Positions 1-7,953 of a DNA stretch of 64,000 bases are shown one piece after another. A model generated the notes under the pieces. The model saw only the letters and a list, made by a program, of their open reading frames with translations. It was not told the DNA's origin and did no database searches. Within the stretch, counting starts at the first letter, position 1; the number at the start of each line of letters is the position of its first letter. Origin of the DNA: Rhizobium cauense (GTDB taxonomy: Bacteria; Pseudomonadota; Alphaproteobacteria; Rhizobiales; Rhizobiaceae); contig NZ_JAEUAT010000009.1 of the NCBI RefSeq assembly GCF_019511525.1, forward strand, positions 62,001 through 126,000, in the 5' to 3' direction. A program made the translations under genes and the position numbers.

Positions 1-477
1 GACGACCGCTGCCATGTTTTTCATCCGGTGGCGCATCTCCGCGACGATGAAATCCATTTCGGCATCATGGCGCCGGCGTTCTGTTACGTCGTCGAAGATG
101 ACCAGGATGTTGGGACTGTTGTCGTCTGGATGCAGTAGGCGGCGGGCGTCAACCAGGAAAGTGCGTTGCCCGATCGTGGGGAAGTCGTGCCTCACCTCGA
201 AACCGATGACGGCGGCCGCTCGCGGTATGATTGTCGAGATCAACTGCCGCAGCTCAGGAATGTCCCATTGCCCGTTGCCGAGTCCGAAGAAGTCCTGTGC
301 GATGATGTCGTCGCGATTTACCTTGAATGCCCTGATAAACGCGTTGTTGGCAGTGGTTACACAGAAATTCTGGTCGATGACAACGACAGGCTGTGTCATC
401 GTGTCGACTATGCCCTGGGCCTGGACGTGGCCTGTCTTCATCAGGCGGTATAGATCTTCAAGCAGCATCTGCGTCAT
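1..477 (-). CDS. PAS / HWE-type sensor histidine kinase (N-terminal part, runs off window)
   Basis: Reads leftward and leaves the window at base 1, so only the first 159 codons are visible. A PAS fold covers about residues 20-138 and ends in the typical FDDVTERRRHD segment. An EMRHRMKN H-box follows, with the expected phospho-accepting His at residue 150; this is the HWE/HisKA_2 form common in rhizobia. No membrane segment is seen, so the sensor is probably cytoplasmic. The ATG at 477 has a GAGG Shine-Dalgarno. It lies 9 bp after the stop of the 487..777 gene, so the two are likely co-transcribed. The ligand and partner regulator cannot be told from this part. Confidence 0.85.
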   Translation of the reverse strand, partial: MTQMLLEDLYRLMKTGHVQAQGIVDTMTQPVVVIDQNFCVTTANNAFIRAFKVNRDDIIAQDFFGLGNGQWDIPELRQLISTIIPRAAAVIGFEVRHDFPTIGQRTFLVDARRLLHPDDNSPNILVIFDDVTERRRHDAEMDFIVAEMRHRMKNMAAVV

Positions 478-486
478 CCTTGGTCC

Positions 487-777
487 TCACACGGGTGGTC
501 GCCATCCCTCTTCCGTCACTCGGACAATATCTGCTTCGAGGGCCGCGCATGTCGCTTCGTATTCTTCAATGAGTGCCTCATTACCTTCACCCCGTCGAAA
601 AAAATCAAGCGCGATGCACGCCTCATCATATGCCTCGAACAGTTCGCGAGACATTGGCCAGGAGGACGAGGCCATAACCGCTAGCTGTTGGCGCAGTGCT
701 GGTAGCTTGAGCATCAGGCGTCGAAGACCAGATTGAGCGGTCCCGCGACTATGGCCCTCTTCGTGATTGTTGCTCAA
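487..777 (-). CDS. Conserved-looking hypothetical protein, 96 aa
   Basis: Not recognised. The start is TTG at 777, chosen because a strong GAGGAGG lies 8 nt upstream and no ATG fits. The product is mostly helical and acidic toward the C-terminus, with no signal peptide or membrane segment. The stop lies 9 bp before the PAS kinase start, so the pair is probably an operon and the small protein may belong to that sensor system; that link is inference. Confidence 0.65.
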   Translation of the reverse strand: MSNNHEEGHSRGTAQSGLRRLMLKLPALRQQLAVMASSSWPMSRELFEAYDEACIALDFFRRGEGNEALIEEYEATCAALEADIVRVTEEGWRPPV

Positions 778-986
778 CGACTTGTCCTCCTCAATGCATG
801 ATACCAGCGGGTGAGTGAGGGTGAAGTAAGTTACGGTATTATCTACTCCGACTGTGCGGCAAGGGATGTTTCGTGCCGTCTACTTTAGGGAGCCATTGAA
901 GTCCAGGCTTGCTTTCTATCGTTACGCGGGTACCTTGAGGGTTATACCTTTGCCTTTGGTTGTGTACTTGTCGGAAGGGCGGACCG

Positions 987-1941
987 GTGAGAAATCAAAC
1001 TGCAAGCGTGCGTGCGGAACATCTATCCGACGATGCCGTGCGGGAACAGCTCGAACGAATTCTTTCAAGCGACGAGTTCATCCTTCCCGAGCGCGGACGC
1101 CGGTTCTTTCGCTTCATCGTGGACGAAACCCTGTTGGGACGGCAAGAGCGCCTCAAAGCTTTCACAATCGCACAGGATGTCTTTGGAAGAGGACCTGAAT
1201 TCGACGCGCAGAATGACCCGTGGCGTTCGCATTAGTGCGCGGCAGTTGCGTGCCGCGCTGGAGCGCTACTACCTTCTGGCCGGATCAAAGGATCGCATCT
1301 TGATCACAATTCCTAGCGGCGGATACGTGCCATCGTTTGTCTCCCCGCATGCCGTTCAATTCAACGGAAGCGGGCAGGAGACAAAGGGGTGCCAAGATGC
1401 CTCAAACTCTCCCATCATGGACGGCAGTGAAGCGAACTCGCCGAGACGCGAAGACCGGCTGCTTCGCTGGATTTTTGCCGGGGCGCTGTCGGTTGTGATC
1501 GCCGCCGTGATTTTCTCCAGGGTCGCCGAGCGAGAGAATCCTGCGCTACTGACGCCGGTCACAATTGAACGACCGACCATATACGTTCAGTCGTTCACGA
1601 CTGGGGGGCAAAACGAGGTCCCTGAAGACGTTTTGAGTGGGGTGACATCAGAAATCGTCGTCCAACTCGCTAATTACAAGGAAATCGTGGTATTGACAGG
1701 AAAGAGCGCACTTGGTGCCGACAATGGGCCGAGAGGCGCCTACGTCATGGAAGGAACGATCCGCCGGATTGGCGATGACATGCGGACCGTCGCTCGTTTG
1801 GTCCGCACAGACGATAATGTCGTGGTCTGGGCCGCGAACTATGACGTCGATCTCAAGGGCCGGAGCATGTTGGACGTTGAATTGGCAACCGCTCGATCCA
1901 TTGCGCAAGCGGTTGCGGCGCCATTCGAGAAAAGGCCATGA
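987..1941 (+). pseudogene. Adenylate-cyclase-associated/TolB-like regulator, frameshifted
   Basis: The N-terminal half (GTG at 987, GGAAGGG upstream) carries the helical region seen in rhizobial cyclase-type regulators (QLERIL...ERGRRFFRFIV...LKAFTIAQDVFGR). At FDAQNDP, near base 1221, the frame breaks. The family's next segment (VRISARQLRAALERYY and IPSGGYVP) continues one frame over. A membrane segment follows (about bases 1465-1530), then a TolB-like periplasmic domain ending at 1941. One extra base in the CCGTGGCG stretch, or two missing, would explain the shift. The usual C-terminal TPR extension is absent. Either a broken gene or a sequencing error. Confidence 0.7.
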
Positions 1942-2640
1942 CAGCAAAAAGCGGGCAAGGGGAGACGCCACGTCGTGCAACGCCGGGCGTCATTTCTTTG
2001 GACGTGTGTTAACTCGACTTTTATTTTGCGGTTTGCGATCAGCGCGAGGACATGGTGATCAGCCAGTTCCACCAAGGCCGACGCGACGTTGACCTCCGCC
2101 ATCGGGCCGCCACGCGGTCGAGCAGGCCATCATGATCGCGCAGACCATCTTTTTCAGTCGCGTGCCGTAGCAAGCGTCTGCCTTCGCATGAGCCGTGCGG
2201 ATGGCCGCCGACTGCACGCCCCGCAACTCATTGAGAAATGAGCGGTCGTCGTCCGAAGAGGCGATTTGGGATGGAAAAGTCTGCAAAGAAACACAATCGA
2301 GCCAATGTTTCAGTGACACTGCGAGAATGTCGCCGCCGCCAACCGCCGCCGGAAACGAACACAACTCCAAAGCATATTCGCAAGAGCACTAGGATAATCG
2401 GCATCAACACGAAATCCCGAATAGCCGCTTGTCACAAGATCGGTGAACGCCTGCTCGGTGTCTGTCGCGGCAATTGTCAGCTCGGCCTCAGGGTCGGCAT
2501 CAACTGTGTGCTGTGCCAGCTTTGCGTAGCCATCTCGGGCCTGTTTTACATGCGATCCATGGCGACGACAAAAGGAGGCGGGCTTTATCGGACGTGCTCG
2601 ATTCCTCGATTGTGCCGAAGGGCCGGACAAAGGCATCACC
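1942..2640. other. Region without an assignable gene
   Basis: Several overlapping reading frames exist here but none has a convincing start and Shine-Dalgarno. On the minus strand a coding-like stretch around 2370-2570 (ARDGYAKLAQHTVDADPEAE...) may be the remains of a gene. I could not assign a family. Confidence 0.3.
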
Positions 2641-2928
2641 TCAATGAGCTCGGCCTTCCGGCAGCGATAGTTCCAGCACCAGTGAGGCGAATGCCACCTC
2701 TTCGACGTCTCGCAGCCTGTCATGTACGTTCTCGGGGCCGGCAATCATCGCAGCGATGGCAGTCGCCTTTTCACGATCGCCGTAATCCGTGACGTAGCCT
2801 TGGAGAAGAATGTTTCGCCCAACCATACTTACCGCGATGGCCGAGGCTTCCAGCTCCGGTTCGGCAGACATGGCTTCTTGTACACTGGCGAGCTGATCGT
2901 GGGCGAGGAATTCCAGTTCGAAGGTCAT
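2641..2928 (-). CDS. BON-domain protein, 95 aa
   Basis: A single BON-type domain. It has a short alternating strand/helix pattern with GRNILLQGYVTDYGDREKA, matching the core phospholipid/envelope-binding BON fold, then a helical tail. There is no signal peptide, so it may act in the cytoplasm or at the inner face. The ATG at 2928 was chosen over longer in-frame starts because AAGGAG lies 8 nt upstream. The upstream region holds a 12-bp palindrome (2986-2997), 7 bp, TGAAC, 16 bp, then TGTT. Three other loci in this window share that arrangement, which suggests stress or hypoxia control. Confidence 0.8.
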   Translation of the reverse strand: MTFELEFLAHDQLASVQEAMSAEPELEASAIAVSMVGRNILLQGYVTDYGDREKATAIAAMIAGPENVHDRLRDVEEVAFASLVLELSLPEGRAH

Positions 2929-2953
2929 GGCAAGCTCCTTGTGATGCCAAGAA

Positions 2954-2997
2954 AACAGCGGAAGGCCGATTTGGTTCACAGGGCGGGACTTAGGTCC
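2954..2997 (-). promoter_or_regulatory. Composite promoter: palindrome plus EcfG-like element (BON gene)
   Basis: Read on the minus strand: GGACCTAAGTCC (2997-2986), 7 bp, TGAAC (2978-2974; consensus GGAAC), 16 bp, TGTT (2957-2954). It lies 26 nt before the BON start codon. Spacing is identical to the sites at 3221-3264, 17850-17893 and 32403-32446. Confidence 0.55.
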
Positions 2998-3198
2998 TAG
3001 GCGCGGACGATCCCCAGGATATGTTCTTCGGCTGCACGAATGAGGGCCGCGCGGGCTTCGCGCGGTCCGGCCGTCGCAAGGGCTCAAGATCGAGACAAAG
3101 CGATTTCGTTCGCGGCGAGGATCGTGGGTTTTGAGACCGTCCACGACCTAATGTTGAGCTGCTTTCCATCCCGACAAACCAGGGGTCTAGGGGCTTTG

Positions 3199-3264
3199 CG
3201 ACTAAGGTCCTGCGGACCCCGGACTGAGGTCTGGGGTCTGGAACACTACTCGGTCATCGATGTT
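3199..3264 (+). promoter_or_regulatory. Paired palindromes and EcfG-like promoter (DUF1236 gene)
   Basis: CGACTAAGGTCC (3199-3210) and GGACTGAGGTCT (3221-3232) are 22 bp apart start to start. After 7 bp comes GGAAC (3240-3244), then 16 bp and TGTT (3261-3264). The GGAAC-N16-NGTT layout is that of alphaproteobacterial EcfG/RpoE2 promoters. The palindromes resemble NarL-family (DosR-type) sites. It lies 44 nt before the ATG at 3309. Confidence 0.6.
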
Positions 3265-3308
3265 TGCACGACCGGCGGAACATTCCGCTCAAAAGGAGGA
3301 AAAACATC

Positions 3309-3596
3309 ATGAAACTTCGAACAGTAGGTCTCGCAGCCGTGGTCGTCATGGCATCGAGCGTAGCCTTCGCACAGTCGGCGATGGCACCCGAAAAGGTGAT
3401 CACCTTTGTGCAGAAGGCTCCGGCCCCCAAGGAACGCATTGTGGTCAAGGAGAAGATCGTCGTCGGCCAGCCGCTTCCCGACACCGTTGTCGTCACGCCT
3501 ATCCCTGACGAGACAGGCTACGCCTACGCTATCGTCAACGACCAGCGCGTGATTGTGGAACCTTCTACCCGGAAGGTGATCCAGGTCATCCAGTAA
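3309..3596 (+). CDS. DUF1236 secreted protein, 95 aa
   Basis: A signal peptide (KLRTVGLAAVVVMASSVAFA, cleavage near residue 22) is followed by a short mature protein. The C-terminal DUF1236 signature is a strand-rich repeat (YAIVNDQRVIVEPSTRKVIQVI). Such proteins are exported rhizobial envelope proteins of unknown function. The ATG at 3309 has AAAAGGAGG 9 nt upstream. A second, larger DUF1236 gene follows in the same direction. A paired palindrome and EcfG-like promoter precede the gene. Confidence 0.85.
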   Translation: MKLRTVGLAAVVVMASSVAFAQSAMAPEKVITFVQKAPAPKERIVVKEKIVVGQPLPDTVVVTPIPDETGYAYAIVNDQRVIVEPSTRKVIQVIQ

Positions 3597-3708
3597 CGAC
3601 CAACCGTCGAACTTGGGCGGCGCTTGCCGTCATTCTTGAAAACAAGGGCACCCGTGGAGCGCATCTCAGATGCGAAATGCCATGGCGTGCCCGCTTCTGG
3701 GAGGAAAC

Positions 3709-4536
3709 ATGAAACACCACCATCTCGCCGCGCTTGTAGCGGCCTTTTCGCTGAGCGTTTCACCGCTCGCTACAGCTCCGGCGACTGCTCAGGGCAACAC
3801 CAAGACCCAGCCGGGCTCCCAGACGGAAACGCAGTCCGGCACCCAGGTCGACCAATCGAAGGGTGCCTCAAGCGGCTCAAACAGCGATTGTACGCCCGAC
3901 GCCTCGGGGGCCTGCTCTAAGAAGGGCCAGTTTACCGAACAGAAAACCCCAGCCGCCGACATGCAGAAAGAGCCCAATGACAGTTCGCCAACCAGCAAAG
4001 ATGCGTCCGGAAAATCGTCGACGGAAATGAAGACGAAATCCGGCTCGCAGGACGCCTCGGGCGGTACTGCTACCGAGCAGAAGAGCAAGTCGGGCACGCC
4101 CGACGAGAGCGGTGATGCGACCAAGCAGTCGACGGATCAGAACAAATCAACTTCGACGAACAAGACATCCACCGAGACGAATGTCGAGAACAATACGACA
4201 AACAACAACCAGACCACCAACGGCCAGACCACCAACAGCCAGACCACCAACAGTAAGACCACCAACAGTAAGACTAACGTCAACGTTACGGTCGAGCAGC
4301 GGACAGAAATCCGCCAGGTGATCCAGGAAGTCCACGTCGAACCCGTGAAAGAGGTCGACTTCACAGTGTCCGTTGGCACCACGATCCCCAAGCGGGCTCA
4401 CCTTCAAAGGCTGCCGCCGAGAATTGTGAAGATCGTGCCGGCGTACGAAGGCTACCGTTTTTTTCTCCTTGCGGATGGCCGGATCGTTATCGTCGATCCT
4501 GATGCGCTGACGATCGTCTACATCATCGAGGCCTAG
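3709..4536 (+). CDS. DUF1236 secreted protein with Thr/Asn/Ser-rich linker, 275 aa
   Basis: A signal peptide (about residues 1-27) is followed by a roughly 150-residue low-complexity region rich in Ser, Thr, Asn, Gln and Lys. That region includes a short tandem run of TTN(S/G)(Q/K) units near residues 180-205. A C-terminal DUF1236 domain (VEPVKEVDFTVSVGTTIPK to the end) follows. The ATG at 3709 has GGGAGG 6 nt upstream. Probably exported; the linker looks like a flexible wall- or membrane-spanning tether. It shares its C-terminal motif (GRIVIVDPDALTIVYII) with the smaller gene upstream. Confidence 0.85.
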   Translation: MKHHHLAALVAAFSLSVSPLATAPATAQGNTKTQPGSQTETQSGTQVDQSKGASSGSNSDCTPDASGACSKKGQFTEQKTPAADMQKEPNDSSPTSKDASGKSSTEMKTKSGSQDASGGTATEQKSKSGTPDESGDATKQSTDQNKSTSTNKTSTETNVENNTTNNNQTTNGQTTNSQTTNSKTTNSKTNVNVTVEQRTEIRQVIQEVHVEPVKEVDFTVSVGTTIPKRAHLQRLPPRIVKIVPAYEGYRFFLLADGRIVIVDPDALTIVYIIEA

Positions 4537-4800
4537 CAGGCAGTACCCGGCGGCGTCGTTTCGCGCCGTCGGGGCCGCTGGAGAATGCCCCATTCTTTCG
4601 TTACGTCCGCAGCTTTCGGGACATCGCATGTGCATTCTCCCCCCTTGGCGCGCTCCTCGTTGGAGCCGATGACGGTTACAGTCGCGCCAGCCGCCTTCGC
4701 CCGCGCGGCGGATGCAAGGCCTATTCCGGATGTCCCGCCAAACACCCCGACGGTTTGTCCAGGTCGTAAATCGGGAAGAAGGGGGTACAGTCTCCACGCG
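4533..4800 (-). pseudogene. Short-chain dehydrogenase, N-terminal fragment
   Basis: The minus strand encodes RPGQTVGVFGGTSGIGLASA plus a strand ending in VTVIGSNEERA, the Rossmann NAD(P)-binding start of an SDR (GxxxGIG). After about 35 residues the similarity stops, and the frame runs to a stop at 4533 without the catalytic YxxxK. No start codon with a Shine-Dalgarno is visible. A gene fragment, not a working enzyme. Confidence 0.65.
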
Positions 4801-4897
4801 CATCGGACGCATTCCTCTCTTTCCGTGAGTGATGAGAAGCTAGCGCGGGATCGCGGCCAGCCGCGTCCGGTGTCACTGATATTGTACGCAATGGTAC

Positions 4898-4923
4898 CGA
4901 ACTCCTTGGGGGCGTAGCGCGTT
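4898..4923 (+). promoter_or_regulatory. EcfG-like promoter candidate
   Basis: CGAAC (4898-4902; consensus GGAAC), 17 bp, CGTT (4920-4923). It lies 23 nt before the ATG at 4947, with one mismatch in the -35. Confidence 0.4.
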
Positions 4924-4946
4924 TATTGTGTTGCGGAGGAACACCC

Positions 4947-5129
4947 ATGCTAGACGACAGTTCACAGTCTACCCGCAGGCTTAAGGCGGCCGATCGGGAC
5001 ACCTTAATCGACCGCACCGACCGCGCAGCGAAGGAGACAACAGAATTGGAACGGCGGCACCGGGAGGCGAAGACAGAGCGGCTTCGTCTGGCTCGGCTGC
5101 AGGCCGAGGAACAGGAACGGCAGTTGTGA
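4947..5129 (+). CDS. Small charged coiled-coil protein, 60 aa
   Basis: Not assigned to a named family. The product is highly charged (Arg, Glu, Lys) and predicted as one long helix (RAAKETTELERRHREAKTER). It has no signal peptide. The ATG at 4947 has GCGGAGGA 7 nt upstream, and an EcfG-like promoter lies just before, in keeping with the other small stress proteins here. Confidence 0.6.
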   Translation: MLDDSSQSTRRLKAADRDTLIDRTDRAAKETTELERRHREAKTERLRLARLQAEEQERQL

Positions 5130-5244
5130 TTGCCGCGCCGGGTGGGCATGGAAGGTGACATACGAAATTCGCCGCCTCCGGCGCGCGAACCGTCATTACT
5201 AGTTTTCGATCCTGCTAAAGCGTCAGCCCGCAAAAACGAAAGTC

Positions 5245-5278
5245 TTGACTCCAATTCAGAATGGAACAAATAAAGAAC
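5245..5278 (+). promoter_or_regulatory. Promoter with LexA (SOS) box
   Basis: GAAC-N7-GAAC (5264-5267 and 5275-5278) is the alphaproteobacterial LexA operator (GTTC-N7-GTTC on the other strand). A TTGACT (-35) starts at 5245 with 17 bp to AAATAA, so the operator overlaps the predicted -10. The first downstream genes are a possible short ORF at 5297 and the Zn-ribbon-like gene at 5429. Confidence 0.6.
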
Positions 5279-5428
5279 AAAAATGGGTGGTGAGAATGTG
5301 GGACAAGGTCGACAGTGAGACTGCGAGGTCAGATGCGTTCAAAGAGCGGTGGCGAGCTCTGCCGAGTTGCTTAGAGACAAAAAGGATGTCCGATTTGCGA
5401 AGGCTGTCCTTTGGAGGGCGAACGCTGC

Positions 5429-5788
5429 ATGGACGAGATCGAAGCTCCGTGCCGATGCGTGACGATGCCTGATATCCATCCTTTTCGCAGGCTGCGATTC
5501 TGGACATTGAAGTCGGCGGGAGACCAAGGGCAAATCCTCGTCGTCACATGCAATCTCTGCCGGGTGACCCACAGGTACCTGCCAGACGACCTCATGAGAT
5601 TGTGCGGGGACATGACGTTGGACAAGCTGCTGACTCGTTTCAGATGCGATGGATGCAGCAAGAAATACTACCTTCGAATGGAGCTCCACTTCCCGAACGG
5701 CAGTGAATATGGCAGCCTCAAGCTCCGGCGGCTGAAGGAAATCCGCACCGTCACTGTTCCAGTCTGGACGGATGACGTCCTGCGATAG
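5429..5788 (+). CDS. Zinc-ribbon-like hypothetical protein, 119 aa
   Basis: Two CxxC knuckles (CNLC at about residue 44 and CDGC at about residue 73), roughly 30 residues apart, suggest a zinc ribbon. A basic stretch and KKYYLRMEL follow. No enzyme motif and no membrane segment. The ATG at 5429 was chosen for GGAGGG 9 nt upstream. A LexA box 150 bp upstream could place it under SOS control, but the long leader makes that tentative. Confidence 0.6.
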   Translation: MDEIEAPCRCVTMPDIHPFRRLRFWTLKSAGDQGQILVVTCNLCRVTHRYLPDDLMRLCGDMTLDKLLTRFRCDGCSKKYYLRMELHFPNGSEYGSLKLRRLKEIRTVTVPVWTDDVLR

Positions 5789-6005
5789 GATGTTGATGCG
5801 GTGCCTCAAGCGATTTCGGAGCAGTGCTGGGATTAGGAGTGTTGTGATGCCAAGACCCGCTGGAAATCCGACAGAAAAGCGATCTCCTCATCACCTTCGA
5901 AGCATAAAGATGACGAGACCCTGAGATCCCACGCCATTCAGATTGGGCGCTGACCATCAGAACCAGTGTCGCCCTTTCGACTGGCAAACAGTGACGCGCT
6001 TCTAG

Positions 6006-6852
6006 CTAGGTCGCGTCCCCATAAAAGGGTTTCGCTTTAGTCACGATGATGATTCAATGTCCTTGGAAGGAGATTGATATGCGCCGTCATGAACTTAGCG
6101 ATGAAGAGTGGGCGATCATCGCACCACTTTTGCCGAATAAGAGCCGTGGTGTCGAACGTGTTGATGACCGCCGGGTGATCAATGGCATTTTGTGGCGTTT
6201 CAGAACTGGTTGCTCTTGGCGGGATATTCCTGAGCGCTACGGCCCTCGTACGACACTTTACAATCGGTTCTCGCGCTGGCGCAAAGCTGGCGTTTGGGAC
6301 CGACTTCTTGAAGCGATATCAAGGCGTTACGACGGCGATATAGTTATGATCGACTCGTCGTGTGTGCGCGTTCACCAGCATGGTGCCAACGCAAAAAAAG
6401 GGGCTCTACCGATCCTTGCATGGGACGTTCGCGCGGCGGCCTGACAACCAAAATCCATGCCATGGTCGATGCGGATGGCCGACCGTTACGAATGGAGCTG
6501 ACAGCGGGCCAGGCTGCGGATGCTCCGGTCGCTGAGAAGCTGATTTCTGACATCGAACCAGGCACGACGCTACTTGCAGATAAAGCTTATGACACCGACG
6601 CGATCCGAGCGTTTGTGAAAGGCCGCAAGGCTTGGGCTAACATTCCAACAAAGATAAATCGGAAGCAGAGCTTCAGCTTCAGTCGCTGGGTCTATAGGCA
6701 GCGAAATCAAGTGGAGAGGTTTTTCAATCGTATCAAACACATGCGGGGCTTGGCCACGCGCTACGACCGCCGCCCTGATAATTACCTTGCTGCACTGAAA
6801 CTCGTTGCGACAAGAATTTGGATCAATTCAGTTTGCGAGTCCACGTCCTAAG
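6006..6852 (+). mobile_element. IS5-family (IS427-type) insertion sequence
   Basis: About 850 bp, carrying a two-frame transposase. CTAG flanks both sides (6002-6005 and 6853-6856), fitting the YTAR target duplication of this family. The ends form weak inverted repeats (CTAGGTCGCG at left; CTTAGGACGTG read inward from the right). Both reading frames are open and the DDE-region residues are present, so it may still be active. Confidence 0.8.
6079..6851 (+). CDS. IS5-family transposase, made by -1 frameshift
   Basis: Frame 1 (6079-6444) has the N-terminal HTH part (ELSDEEWAIIAPLLP, RWRKAGVWDRLL) and the first catalytic Asp (VMIDSSCVRVH). Frame 2 continues with GRSRGGLTTKIHA, the second Asp region (LLADKAYDTDAIR) and the C-terminal ERFFNRIKHMRGLATRYDR with the DDE Glu. 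The frames overlap at an A7 run (6393-6399), a classic -1 slippage site for IS427-type elements. The ATG at 6079 has AAGGAG upstream. Confidence 0.85.
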
Positions 6853-6870
6853 CTAGCTTTGACACACAGA

Positions 6871-7476
6871 TCACATACCTGGCTGTGACGAACCCTCGCA
6901 GTCCGCCACACCTAGCCTCATCAACTTGTCGGCGAAATCGTCCACGTCTATCGGTTTCTGATAAAAAGGGACACCCGAATATTCTGAGGGAATAACGTGG
7001 CGGTCGTAGCCCGTCATGAAGACGAAGGATAAGCCACGCTTCATTAGGATTCGCGGCAGGTCGAATGAGATGCCTTGACCAAGATTGATGTCGACGACGA
7101 CTAGCGTCGGTTCACGGGCATCCAACTGGCGGGTGGCGTCCTCCACCGTGGCACAAGGACCCACAATAATTGCGCCGCGATCTTCCAAAGCGTTGGCCAG
7201 CTCAGTGGCAAGAATATAATCGTCCTCAACCAGAAGAACCCGGCTAGGTTTCGTTTCGCTACTGCCATTCTGGTCGGTCTGCTTCAGGGCAGAGATCAAC
7301 TTCTCCAAAAGACCGACACCGGAACCACTCGACTCGATGTAATTAACAGCGATCTGCATGGCGCGGCGGCCATCAGCGCTCTCAATGCCGACCTTCCGGC
7401 CAGCGCACAATTTTTGAACGGTGCCAAGGATTGCGGCAACGTCGTCATCGCTGAGGGAAGCTAAGGATTGAAGCAT
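6871..7476 (-). CDS. Response regulator, receiver domain only
   Basis: An N-terminal helical region of about 75 residues precedes a C-terminal receiver domain (VLLVEDDYILATEL). The phospho-accepting Asp is residue 129 and the conserved Lys residue 174 (YQKP). There is no DNA-binding or enzymatic output, so it likely acts by protein contact or as a phosphate sink, as single-domain regulators paired with HWE kinases do. ATG at 7476 is preferred (GAGGG 7 nt upstream); an upstream TTG at 7518 would add 14 residues. A GGAAC-N16-AGTT element at 7723-7699 could be its distant promoter. Confidence 0.8.
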   Translation of the reverse strand: MLQSLASLSDDDVAAILGTVQKLCAGRKVGIESADGRRAMQIAVNYIESSGSGVGLLEKLISALKQTDQNGSSETKPSRVLLVEDDYILATELANALEDRGAIIVGPCATVEDATRQLDAREPTLVVVDINLGQGISFDLPRILMKRGLSFVFMTGYDRHVIPSEYSGVPFYQKPIDVDDFADKLMRLGVADCEGSSQPGM

Positions 7477-7518
7477 GTCAGTGCCCTCGTCTAGCGGCAA
7501 GAGCACGATATCTCTCAA

Positions 7519-7953
7519 GCGGTCCCGCCGAACTTAATCTGGGCCGACAAGGTGATTGTACTACTCATTTAGAGACAGTGAAGTAGTGTCCGACAGCGTA
7601 CCATGGGCGAAAAAAGGAAGCACACGCGGCACGACCTTGAGCATGTCGAGAGGGATCCAGACAGCTCGGGTAGGACAGACGTGTGCTTCCCGTCGCTAAA
7701 CTCTGCGTCGGTCAATAAGTTCCCGTGAAATTGGGTTCCTCGCTCTGTGTAAGAAGCTGGCCAAGCCTTCGTTCGCTACCCCCGCATTCTCGGCAAAGTG
7801 AGATGTTTTACCCATCCTTACATTCTGGCTCGCAAGGCAGCCTACAGCGTGAATGATCACTCCGGCTCCCATAGTATCGCGTTGGTCCTGCAAAACGGAT
7901 GAGGGCAGGTGGAACAGCCCGTCGGGCAGCTCCATCAGTCAGATCATCTGGAT
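7519..7953. other. Intergenic region with possible EcfG-like promoter
   Basis: No gene is supported. A 79-codon minus-strand ORF (7696-7935) lacks a Shine-Dalgarno and a recognisable family. On the minus strand GGAAC (7723-7719), 16 bp, AGTT (7702-7699) points toward the response regulator. Confidence 0.35.

Noticed and set aside
14..736. 240-codon ORF on plus strand
   Set aside because: Antisense to the PAS kinase and the small upstream gene.
3010..3160. Minus-strand relic ending ALIRAAEEHILGIVRA
   Set aside because: Looks like a DUF982-type C-terminus, but a stop precedes it and similarity is too weak to call.
4190..4280. Short regular repeats, possible CRISPR
   Set aside because: 15-bp codon-phase repeats inside the DUF1236 linker (TTN units); no spacers.
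5301..5311. GGACAAGGTCG as another palindrome box
   Set aside because: One base too short for the 12-bp spacing and no partner site.
7696..7935. 79-codon minus-strand ORF after the PBP gene
   Set aside because: No ribosome site or known family; its end overlaps an EcfG-like promoter.
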